Shown: positions 50,272 to 64,000 of the stretch, piece after piece
Numbering within the stretch: position 1 is the first letter of the stretch
How the letters are laid out: each line of letters begins with the position of its first letter
DNA from: RPRB01 sp035519675
GTDB lineage: Bacteria; Myxococcota; Myxococcia; Myxococcales; Myxococcaceae
Direction of reading: 5' to 3'
Length of the DNA stretch: 64,000 nt
NCBI GenBank assembly: GCA_035519675.1
Contig: DATIWB010000002.1
Span: 1-64,000 of the forward strand
Position numbers and translations under genes: made by a program
The notes under the pieces: model-generated
What the model saw: the letters and a program-made list of their open reading frames with translations, nothing else
What the model was told of the DNA's origin: nothing
Databases searched by the model: none

Positions 50272-50937
50272 TCAGCGCTTGCCCTTGCCGGCTTTGCGCG
50301 GCTTGGCAACCCGGGCCGCCCGGGCGACCGGACGCGCCCGGGCGCCCTTCCTCGCCGGTGGGCTCGCCTTCATCCTCTTGCCGGTGATGACCTTCAGCTC
50401 CTCGGACGTGACGTGGCCCATGTCCAGGAGCGCCTGGAAGATCCGGAGCGCTGCCGACTCGACGGTCTCCACGTCCGAGCGGATGGTGACCTCCGGCGAC
50501 GAGGGGGGCTCGTAGGGCTCGGTGATGCCGACGAAGTTGGGGATCTCCCCGGCCAGCGCCTTCTTGTACTTCCCGGTCGAGTCCCGCTGGATGAGCTTCT
50601 CGGTGGGGCAATCGACGTAGACCTCGAGGAAGCGGCCGATGAGGCGCCGGTTGTCCTCGCGCGCACCCTTGTAGGGACTGACCGAGGCCACCAGGGTGGC
50701 GACCTGGTTGCGGGTCAGGAGGTTGGCCACCAGGCCCAGCCGACGCACGCCGATGTTCCGCTCCTCCTTGGTGTCGGCCGTGCCGCCCCAGAAGTCCTCG
50801 GCGAGATCGTTCTCGTCCAGCACCTCGACCGCCCGGGCCACCTGCCGGAGCCGGGCAGCGATGTAGTCGACCAGGGTCGTTTTCCCGGCGCCGGACATCC
50901 CGGTCAGCCAGAGCGTGAAGCCTTGGGTGGGGGCCAT
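50272..50937 (-). CDS. APS-kinase (CysC)-like protein with a basic tail
   Basis: A 221-residue P-loop kinase similar to adenylylsulfate kinase, which makes PAPS. Walker A is GMSGAGKTT (13-21); SVSPYKGAREDNRRLIG, DSTGKYKKALAGEIPNFVG and ITEPYEPPSSPEVTI match CysC. The conserved DGD after the second strand is DEN (41-43), and the CysC arginine/helix region reads EDFWGGTADTKEERN. The last 35 residues are an Arg/Lys/Ala-rich tail not seen in typical CysC. GGAG lies 5 bases before the ATG, and a candidate promoter precedes it at 51004-51032. No ATP sulfurylase gene is near. Confidence 0.8.
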   Translation of the reverse strand: MAPTQGFTLWLTGMSGAGKTTLVDYIAARLRQVARAVEVLDENDLAEDFWGGTADTKEERNIGVRRLGLVANLLTRNQVATLVASVSPYKGAREDNRRLIGRFLEVYVDCPTEKLIQRDSTGKYKKALAGEIPNFVGITEPYEPPSSPEVTIRSDVETVESAALRIFQALLDMGHVTSEELKVITGKRMKASPPARKGARARPVARAARVAKPRKAGKGKR

Positions 50938-51003
50938 GAACTCTCCGCGAGTGACAGCAAATTTCGTACCAGCGCACGAAAACCGAGGCGCTGCGCAGGC
51001 TTG

Positions 51004-51032
51004 TGTGTACACGAAGTCGGCGTCCTTGACAA
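51004..51032 (-). promoter_or_regulatory. Candidate promoter for the cysC-like and larE genes
   Basis: On the minus strand TTGTCA (51032-51027) and TACACA (51009-51004) are separated by 17 bases. The -35 matches five of six consensus bases; the -10 is weak and lies in a small palindrome, GTGTACAC. The surrounding 140 bases are noticeably less GC-rich than the coding DNA, which fits a promoter region. Confidence 0.4.
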
Positions 51033-51085
51033 TTCGAACTGCGGAAGCCGGCGACAGGTGTCTTCCTGCAAGCCACCGGAATCGC

Positions 51086-52081
51086 TCAGCTTCCCCGCGG
51101 GAGCAGGCAGTCGACCTCCAGGAAGTCACCGTCCGTCCATACGGCCCATCGGGCGCTCCACGGCCGGCCTTGCCGGAAGGCCACGACGAGGTGAACCACC
51201 CCGGGCAGCAGGGGGTGTCCATCGGGTGCCGCCCATCGCCGGTCCTCGGCCGAGAAGTGCTCTCCGCCATCCGGATGCGAGTGGGCGATGGCCAGGACGT
51301 GCTCCCCGGCCCGGTCGGCCTCCCGGAGCAAGGCCAGCCAGGCGCGCGGCTCGAGGCTGAAGGCGGCGCGGGCCGAGCGCGGAAAGGCCGCCGGGTCCCG
51401 GGCGTGGTGGGTCGCCTGGGCATTCTCCATCGGGACCAGGCGAACGGCCTCGTCCCGCCCGAGCAGCACCGCACAGCCCTCGTCCGGCAGCGCAGCGGCG
51501 AGGTGGAGGACGAGCTCGGCCAGCACCGACCCCGGGACCACCGGCGGACGGTGCGTGCACGCCGGGGCGACCAGCGTGGAGAGCGTCCCGGTCTCGGACA
51601 CCTCCACCCCCTCGAGCGCCGAGGCCAGGCCGAGGGCACGCCGCTGTGCGAGCAACGCGACGAGGCTCCCCACCTGGACGCCCGCGGTGCCCATCCCAGC
51701 GGGGGGAGCCAGGGGGCGCGTCACGCCGCGGAGGCAGCCGCGGCATCCGTCCTCGCCGATCGACCACAGCACCTGCGCTCCGCCGTGGGCGCCCACCACC
51801 ACGCCTGCGCGCTCCGGCACGCCCGGGGCGGCGAGGACTTCCAGATCGTGCTCGGGTGCGGACTCGAGGAGCGGCGCGGTGCCGGCCCAGGCGCCGGGGA
51901 CCTCGGAGGCGAGCCGGACCTCGGTGCCGCCCGCGCGGAGGTACGCGGCCGCGGCGCTCGCCACGTCGTCCGGAAGCTGGACGTCGACCCGCACCGCCCC
52001 CAGCGCCTGCTGCCCCCGCTCGCCCACGTCGCGGAGCAGGAGCTGACGGGCGTAGCGCTGGATCTGCGCTTCGGTCAGCAC
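51086..52081 (-). CDS. Degenerate E1 (ThiF-like) domain fused to a JAMM/MPN metalloprotease
   Basis: A 331-residue protein with two parts. Residues 1-155: a ThiF/MoeB-like stretch that keeps the N-terminal helix (IQRYARQLLLRDVGERGQQA) and a Cys pair (GCRGCLRG), but has lost the nucleotide-binding GxGGLG. Residues 195-330: a JAMM (M67, CysO-hydrolase-like) domain with LPDEGCAVLLG (catalytic Glu), VPMENAQA and IAHSHPDGGEHFSAED, which fits HSHx7SxxD exactly. Such proteases remove sulfur carriers or cleave isopeptide bonds. GTG 52081 overlaps the TusA-like gene. It is the third gene of the E1-TusA-JAMM operon. Confidence 0.85.
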   Translation of the reverse strand: MLTEAQIQRYARQLLLRDVGERGQQALGAVRVDVQLPDDVASAAAAYLRAGGTEVRLASEVPGAWAGTAPLLESAPEHDLEVLAAPGVPERAGVVVGAHGGAQVLWSIGEDGCRGCLRGVTRPLAPPAGMGTAGVQVGSLVALLAQRRALGLASALEGVEVSETGTLSTLVAPACTHRPPVVPGSVLAELVLHLAAALPDEGCAVLLGRDEAVRLVPMENAQATHHARDPAAFPRSARAAFSLEPRAWLALLREADRAGEHVLAIAHSHPDGGEHFSAEDRRWAAPDGHPLLPGVVHLVVAFRQGRPWSARWAVWTDGDFLEVDCLLPRGS

Positions 52082-52317
52082 GCCGTGCCCTCGCGGCGCA
52101 GGAGCAGTCGCCAGCTCCCGTCCTCGAGCGGCTCGAGGCCGAGCACGGTGTGTCCCTGGTCTCGCGCGCTGTCGGGCACGTTCCGGAGCGGCTCGTCCCC
52201 CTTCAACCGGACCTCGAGCACTCCGCCGACCGGCAGCCGCTCCAGGGCGATCTTGGTGCGCACGAAGGTCATCGGGCAGACCTCGGCGGTGATGTCGAGC
52301 TGCGCGTCCGGCGTCAT
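52075..52317 (-). CDS. TusA-like sulfur carrier
   Basis: An 80-residue TusA/SirA-fold protein. The sulfur-accepting Cys is in DITAEVCPMTFVRTKIALER; the usual CPxP motif is CPMT here, the second Pro being lost, which also occurs in carriers paired with E1-like enzymes. The second half (DEPLRNVPDSARDQGHTVLG) has the strand-helix arrangement of the family. It overlaps the E1 gene (ATGA) upstream and the JAMM fusion downstream, and would pass sulfur between them. Confidence 0.85.
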   Translation of the reverse strand: MTPDAQLDITAEVCPMTFVRTKIALERLPVGGVLEVRLKGDEPLRNVPDSARDQGHTVLGLEPLEDGSWRLLLRREGTAC

Positions 52318-52973
52318 GCGCCTGCTCCACAACCCGGGCAGCCAGGCACGCGGCGAACGGTGAGGGTCCGGAAGCGCAGGCTCCGTCCGTCGACCACGTG
52401 CAGCGTGCTCCGTCCGGCGGGCGAGGGCGGCCCGAGGGCCAGCGACGCCTGAAGCGCGCCCAGGACTCCGGCGAGGGACCCGAGCACGCCCGCCCGGGCG
52501 CAGGTGGGGACCTCGTCCTCGCGTGGAGCGGTGCCGTAGAGACACCGGAGGCAGGCGCCGCCCGGGTCGATGCGCATTGCCTGTCCGCCCCACTGGACCA
52601 CCCCACCGGAGACCAGCGGCGTTCCGGAGCGGACGACCGCATCGCTGAGGAGAAACTTGGCCGCGACCGAGTCGGTGCCGTCGATGGCCAGCGCGTGCCC
52701 GGAGAGCAGCGAGTCCACCTCGGCCGGACCGACGCGCTTCACCCAGGTCTCGACCTCGAGGTCGGGGTGAGCGCGGGCGAGCCGCTCGCGGGCCACGTCG
52801 ACCTTCGGCCGGCCCACGTCCTCGGGCCCGTACAGCGGCTGCCGGTGGAGGTTCGAGGTCTCGACCAGGTCACCGTCGACGAGCGTCAGGCGCCGGGCTC
52901 CGGCCGCGGCGAGCGCGACTGCCGCCGGACACCCCAGCCCCCCCATGCCGATGATCACCGTCGCCCCGAGCAT
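52314..52973 (-). CDS. ThiF/MoeB-like E1 enzyme without the N-terminal RYxRQ segment
   Basis: A 219-residue adenylating enzyme. It starts MLGATVIIGMGGLGCPAAVA, so the nucleotide-binding GMGGLG is at residues 9-14. LVDGDLVETSNLHRQPLYGPEDVGRPK, DGTDSVAAKFLLSDA, and two CxxC zinc motifs (ACLRCLYG and GCPGCG) are intact. Typical members have about 20-25 more residues at the N-terminus, including RYSRQ, whose Arg reaches into the partner's active site. That segment is absent here and present in the JAMM fusion two genes on. It begins the operon and is divergent from a lipoprotein gene 21 bases away. Confidence 0.88.
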   Translation of the reverse strand: MLGATVIIGMGGLGCPAAVALAAAGARRLTLVDGDLVETSNLHRQPLYGPEDVGRPKVDVARERLARAHPDLEVETWVKRVGPAEVDSLLSGHALAIDGTDSVAAKFLLSDAVVRSGTPLVSGGVVQWGGQAMRIDPGGACLRCLYGTAPREDEVPTCARAGVLGSLAGVLGALQASLALGPPSPAGRSTLHVVDGRSLRFRTLTVRRVPGCPGCGAGA

Positions 52974-52994
52974 CGGTCGGTTAGGGTACGTCAC

Positions 52995-53339
52995 ATGCGC
53001 CCTGCTCTGCTGCTGGTCCTGCTCCTCGGCGCGGCCGCATGTCGTCCGACCTCGCACGAGGCCAGCGCGCCCCCTCCGCCCCAGGCCGCGGCACCCGCTC
53101 GCCCATCGCCCGCACCCGAGCGCGCACGCATCCAGCTCGACGCGAAGCAGACCGACTGCGTCGAGCAGTGGCTGAAGGGCCACGGCCTCGACGCGTACGG
53201 GAACCCCCGGGGGACAATGTACGCCGGCGGGACGCCGACCTTCGACGAGACGACGGGCAAATCAGTGGATCGCTGGACCCTGGTGGCGAAGAACCGGCCC
53301 GAGGCACTCCAGAGCTGCGCGGTCGCCGTCCCTCCCTGA
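52995..53339 (+). CDS. Small putative lipoprotein
   Basis: A 114-residue protein with MRPALLLVLLLGAAAC, a type II signal with Cys16 as the likely lipidated residue. A Pro/Ala-rich linker follows, then a soluble domain with two further Cys residues (KQTDCVEQWLKGHGLD and LQSCAVAV) and NPRGTMYAGG, GKSVDRWTLVAKNRPEA. No family is recognised. It is probably anchored in a cell-envelope membrane, outside the cytoplasm. It stands alone between the divergent E1 gene and the convergent peroxiredoxin gene. Confidence 0.65.
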   Translation: MRPALLLVLLLGAAACRPTSHEASAPPPPQAAAPARPSPAPERARIQLDAKQTDCVEQWLKGHGLDAYGNPRGTMYAGGTPTFDETTGKSVDRWTLVAKNRPEALQSCAVAVPP

Positions 53340-53411
53340 CGACCGACGCTGCGCCCCCCTTCCCGGGGGCGAACCGGAAGCCCGGCCGGGGTGGTCAGCT
53401 CCCGGGGTCGC

Positions 53412-53879
53412 TCACACCGTGGCGGGTGCGCCGACCCGGCGCTCGAGGGCGCTGATGACGTCGTCGAGGTGCCGCCACACCTGGCGCTCGTGCTGGATGA
53501 CCTCCTCGATGCATCCCTCGGGCGAGACGAGGAAGGTCACCCGGCGGTTGATCCGGACCAGCGGCCAGAGCACGCCGAACTTCTCGCTGATCTTCCGGTC
53601 GCTGTCGCCGAGCAGCGGGTACTCGATCTTCTCGCTGCGGGCGAAGTCGCACTGCACCTCGGGCTTGTCCACCGAGACCCCGACCAGCTCGCCCCCCAGC
53701 CCCCGGATGCGGGCCTGGTTGTCGCGGAAGTGGCGGATCTCCTCGGTGCACCCCGCGGTGAAAGCCTTGGGGAAGAAGAACAGCACCACCCGCCGGCCTC
53801 GGTAGTCGGCGAGGCGAACGGTCCGACCCTGACAGTCGCGCGCCTCGAAGTCTGGCGCCGTGTCACCCACCCCGAGCAT
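53412..53879 (-). CDS. bcp: Bcp-type peroxiredoxin
   Basis: A 155-residue thioredoxin-fold peroxidase (BCP/PrxQ group) that reduces peroxides with a thiol partner. The peroxidatic Cys44 is in LFFFPKAFTAGCTEEIRHF; no Cys follows five residues later as in two-Cys BCP, so it is a one-Cys form, although Cys16 near the start could serve. GVSVDKPEVQCDFA and YPLLGDSDRKISEKFGVLW are family stretches. ATG 53879 is chosen because GGAGG lies 6 bases upstream; a longer frame starts 30 bases earlier. Confidence 0.9.
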   Translation of the reverse strand: MLGVGDTAPDFEARDCQGRTVRLADYRGRRVVLFFFPKAFTAGCTEEIRHFRDNQARIRGLGGELVGVSVDKPEVQCDFARSEKIEYPLLGDSDRKISEKFGVLWPLVRINRRVTFLVSPEGCIEEVIQHERQVWRHLDDVISALERRVGAPATV

Positions 53880-53952
53880 GGACAACCTCCGGATCGACCC
53901 ATTTGCCACGAATCGGGCCGCATGGGCACCCCCGGGACCGGTACAGCGTCGT

Positions 53953-54666
53953 TCAGCGGAAGCCCATCACAGCCCAGCTGATCCAGTGGGCCAGGGCGGG
54001 TGAAACGAGCCTGCCCGTCCGGTCCCGCAGGATCCCGAACACCAGGCCAAACGCGGTCTTCCCGAGGAGGCCCAGAAGGCCGAACCGGAGGTGGTAAGCG
54101 GCGAAGATCAGTGCGGTGAGCAGCAGGCCGGGGCCCCGGCCGAGCATGCGCTGGAGCGTGGGCTGGAGGTCGCCCCGGAACAGCGTTTCCTCCGTCAGGG
54201 CGGCCTCGACGCCGACGAGGACCGTGACGAGCCGCTCGAGCGGCGGTACCACCCACCAGCCCTGGAGGGCCTCGGCCGCGCTCGCCCCGGCGGTCATCTG
54301 GAGGAGGAGCACGATCCCGCAGCACGCCGCGCCTCCGAGGAGCCCGCGGGCGAGGTCCGGCCCGAGCCGCGCGGCGCTCCAGCCCAGCTCGACGAGTGAC
54401 ACCCGCCCCCAGGCGAGCAGCCCCAGTCCGATGACGCCACCCAGCGAGAGCACGCTCGTCCCGAGGAGCGCGGCGAAGGTCCAGCCGTCGATCGACTCCA
54501 GGCCCGCGCCTCCGGTCACCCGCCCGAGCGCCACGAACCCGACGACCCGGGTCAGCGCGAGCAACGCGACCAGGAGCAACGCATGGGCGAGCCGCGGGGC
54601 GCTGCCGAGCGGCCAGCGCGCGGTGCTCGACGGTCTCCGCACCGCGATGGCCTGGGCCCGTGCCAC
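53953..54666 (-). CDS. CPBP-family intramembrane metalloprotease
   Basis: A 237-residue polytopic membrane protein with about six helices. The CAAX protease and bacteriocin-processing (CPBP) motifs are clear: TEETLFRGDLQPTL with the glutamate pair, FAAYHLRFG and ALAHWISW. These residues hold the metal in the membrane. Bacterial members cleave or protect against unknown membrane substrates. The first 25 residues (MARAQAIAVRRPSSTARWPL) are basic and may be a cytosolic tail. It follows the rpoC terminator. Confidence 0.82.
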   Translation of the reverse strand: MARAQAIAVRRPSSTARWPLGSAPRLAHALLLVALLALTRVVGFVALGRVTGGAGLESIDGWTFAALLGTSVLSLGGVIGLGLLAWGRVSLVELGWSAARLGPDLARGLLGGAACCGIVLLLQMTAGASAAEALQGWWVVPPLERLVTVLVGVEAALTEETLFRGDLQPTLQRMLGRGPGLLLTALIFAAYHLRFGLLGLLGKTAFGLVFGILRDRTGRLVSPALAHWISWAVMGFR

Positions 54667-54695
54667 GGTACGCAGCCTAGCGGGGCAGAAAGCGA

Positions 54696-54728
54696 AGGCC
54701 GCCCCCGCCAGCGTGACGGGGACGGCCT
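54696..54728 (-). terminator. Rho-independent terminator after rpoC
   Basis: AGGCCGCCCCCG (54696-54707) and CGGGGACGGCCT (54717-54728) form a 12-bp stem with one mismatch and a 9-base loop. On the minus strand the stem is followed by TTCGCTTTCTG, a U-rich run for this genome. It lies about 60 bases after the rpoC stop, before the CPBP gene. Confidence 0.6.
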
Positions 54729-54732
54729 GCCA

Positions 54733-54784
54733 CCCACCAGGGGGACGCCTGTCGAAGCGCGCCGTGGCGCGCCAGCGGCCGGGC

Positions 54785-54787
<3 letters not shown>
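54733..54787 (-). repeat. Modular repeat starting at the rpoC stop codon
   Basis: Read with the gene, TGAGCCCGGCCGCTGGCG (TGA is the rpoC stop) leads through a diverged middle into CAGGCGTCCCCCTGGTGG. The order and spacing match the block at 49305-49357 next to larE, at roughly 75-80% identity. The copy ends just before the terminator hairpin. Confidence 0.8.
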
Positions 54788-59003
<4,216 letters not shown>

Positions 59004-59084
59004 TTGCCTCCAAATCTCTCGTTCACTGCCCGGCCGGGGTCGCGCATCCGCGCGGGGGCCCGACCACCAATTTCGTTCTCAGGC

Positions 59085-59109
59085 GGCGCCCCCCGTCCCG
59101 CGGGGCGCC
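59085..59109 (-). promoter_or_regulatory. Intercistronic hairpin between rpoB and rpoC
   Basis: GGCGCCCC (59085-59092) pairs exactly with GGGGCGCC (59102-59109) around nine bases. It lies 10 bases after the rpoB stop in the operon transcript. It has no U tract, so it may be an RNA processing or stability element rather than a terminator. Confidence 0.45.
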
Positions 59110-59118
59110 GGCAGCGCC

Positions 59119-63330
<4,212 letters not shown>

Positions 63331-63374
63331 TCGGACTCCCTGACGGCGGGAAGCTTGGTTTCTCAAAAGGGCGA

Positions 63375-63410
63375 TGCCGGCGTCCCTCGCGGTGGAGGAG
63401 GACGCCGGCA
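63375..63410 (-). terminator. Attenuator-like hairpin between rplL and rpoB
   Basis: TGCCGGCGTCC (63375-63385) and GGACGCCGGCA (63400-63410) are exact reverse complements, an 11-bp stem with a 14-base loop. In the transcript it is followed by TCGCCCTTTTGAG, a short U run. E. coli has a partial terminator in the same place, which lowers rpoBC expression relative to L7/L12; this hairpin is a good candidate for that role. Confidence 0.6.
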
Positions 63411-63486
63411 CGCCGAACGGAAAAGAGCGCGGAGCGAGGGCGCCGGGGGACGTGGGGCCCCGGCGCGCGCGATTCAGCGCAGACGA

Positions 63487-63867
63487 CTACTTGATCTCGA
63501 CGGTGGCGCCAGCGGCGGTGAGCTGGTCCTTGATCTTCTTGGCGTCGTCCTTGTTGACGCCTTCCTTCACCGTCTTCGGAGCACCTTCGACCAGGTCCTT
63601 CGCCTCCTTGAGGCCCAGACCGGTGATGGCGCGGATCTCCTTGATGACGTTGATCTTGTTGGCACCGGCGTTGGCGAGGACGACCGTGAACTCGGTCTTC
63701 TCCTCGGCGGGAGCAGCAGCAGCAGCACCCCCACCGGCGCCCGGCGCGGCGACGGCGACGGCAGCGGCGGAGACGCCCCACTTCTCCTCGAGCTTCTTCA
63801 CGAGCTCGGCGGCCTCCATCACCGTGAGGGAGGACAGCGAGTCGACGATCTGATTCAGGTCTGCCAT
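63487..63867 (-). CDS. rplL: 50S ribosomal protein L7/L12
   Basis: A 126-residue L7/L12. The N-terminal dimerisation domain (LNQIVDSLSSLTVMEAAELV, KKLEEKWGVSAA), a hinge rich in Ala and Gly (AVAAPGAGGGAAAAA), and the C-terminal factor-binding domain (VVLANAGANKINVIKEIRAI, GLGLKEAKDLVEGAPK) are all as expected. Four copies per ribosome or more form the stalk that recruits translation factors. It lies between rplJ and rpoB as in most bacteria. Confidence 0.98.
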   Translation of the reverse strand: MADLNQIVDSLSSLTVMEAAELVKKLEEKWGVSAAAVAVAAPGAGGGAAAAAPAEEKTEFTVVLANAGANKINVIKEIRAITGLGLKEAKDLVEGAPKTVKEGVNKDDAKKIKDQLTAAGATVEIK

Positions 63868-63897
63868 GGCGGAATTCAGCCTCTTAACGGGACTTGA

Positions 63898-63912
63898 CTC
63901 TGCGCAGCAGAG
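63898..63912 (-). promoter_or_regulatory. Small hairpin between rplJ and rplL
   Basis: CTCTGC (63898-63903) and GCAGAG (63907-63912) form a 6-bp stem with a three-base loop, 30 bases before the rplL start. The spacer is AT-rich for this window (GTTTTCAAACACTTTCACTG on the minus strand). It may help set rplL translation, but no proof is visible. Confidence 0.35.
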
Positions 63913-63951
63913 CGATTCCCAGTGAAAGTGTTTGAAAACTGATTGCTTCGA

Positions 63952-64000
63952 TTAACTTTGCTTCTCCAAGGCCTCTGCCCGGGCCTTGATCAGGCGGGCG
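63952..64000 (-). CDS. rplJ: 50S ribosomal protein L10, last 15 codons
   Basis: A minus-strand frame enters at the window edge and ends at TAA 63952-63954. The last residues are ARLIKARAEALEKQS, a charged helical end like those of L10 proteins. Its place directly before rplL in the rplJ-rplL-rpoB-rpoC order makes the identification likely; only the tail is present. Confidence 0.8.
   Translation of the reverse strand, partial: ARLIKARAEALEKQS

Noticed and set aside
51086..52973. E1-JAMM operon as an antiphage ubiquitin-like conjugation system
   Set aside because: Those systems carry E2-like and ubiquitin-like genes; here a TusA carrier is present and the neighbours are sulfur genes, so a sulfur role fits better.

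Overview
The window is strongly GC-rich bacterial chromosome with dense, mostly overlapping genes. The gene set points to the Myxococcota (the myxobacterial branch of the old Deltaproteobacteria). Evidence includes a PilY1 plus minor-pilin operon, a protein with GYF and AgmX/PglI-type domains, an RpoH gene behind a sigma-54-type promoter, MinD next to a J-like/HTH fusion, PrkA, a lidless DnaK relative, tandem ArsA ATPase, and RpoB/RpoC of about 1400 residues. This is inference from family content; no rRNA or tRNA gene is visible to confirm it.

Left edge (1-4600): the start of an IS66-type accessory gene, two 47-bp direct repeats, and an isolated rplC (ribosomal protein L3) with its own promoter but without its usual partners rpsJ and rplD. 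A thioredoxin-like exported protein, a tiny membrane protein, an alkaline-phosphatase-superfamily enzyme and a small lytic transglycosylase follow. 4700-12700: a STAS protein, a moxR-DUF58-transglutaminase operon, rpoH behind a consensus -24/-12 promoter, and an OPT peptide transporter with an unusual extra domain. 12700-16000: a HEAT-repeat protein and a degenerate HD-GYP protein that seem to share an N-terminal module, separated by a 182-bp element with perfect 19-bp terminal inverted repeats.

16000-23100 (minus strand): a tight operon slt-selA-minD-(J-like/HTH)-(87 aa protein)-rluD. 23200-33000 (plus strand): a membrane histidine kinase, then pilY1 and four minor pilins (FimU/GspH, PilV, PilW, PilX types), which form a type IV pilus tip/priming complex. 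33000-36700 (minus): cmk, accA and a tandem ArsA-like ATPase, with a second copy of the inverted-repeat element precisely between arsA and accA. 36900-42000 (minus): an NtrC-type regulator with a degenerate kinase partner, dCMP deaminase, and PrkA. 42000-49300: DnaK-like protein, PIG-V-like membrane glycosyltransferase, clpX, an AgmX/GYF protein, truA, an RHH regulator and a putative exported barrel protein.

49300-53000 (minus) is a sulfur-handling group: larE, an APS-kinase-like gene, then a tight operon of an E1-like ThiF protein, a TusA-like carrier, and a fusion of a degenerate E1 domain to a JAMM metalloprotease. The active E1 lacks the N-terminal RYxRQ segment and the fusion protein retains it, so the two may work as a heteromer. 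This is my best candidate for an uncharacterised system. 53000-64000: a lipoprotein, a Bcp-type peroxiredoxin, a CPBP membrane protease, and the rpoC-rpoB-rplL-(rplJ) operon with an attenuator-like hairpin between rplL and rpoB and a terminator after rpoC.

Three unrelated short repeat families are visible: the 47-bp repeats next to the IS66-type end, the CTAG-bounded inverted-repeat elements at gene junctions in the same orientation, and a modular repeat that starts at the TGA stop codons of larE and rpoC.
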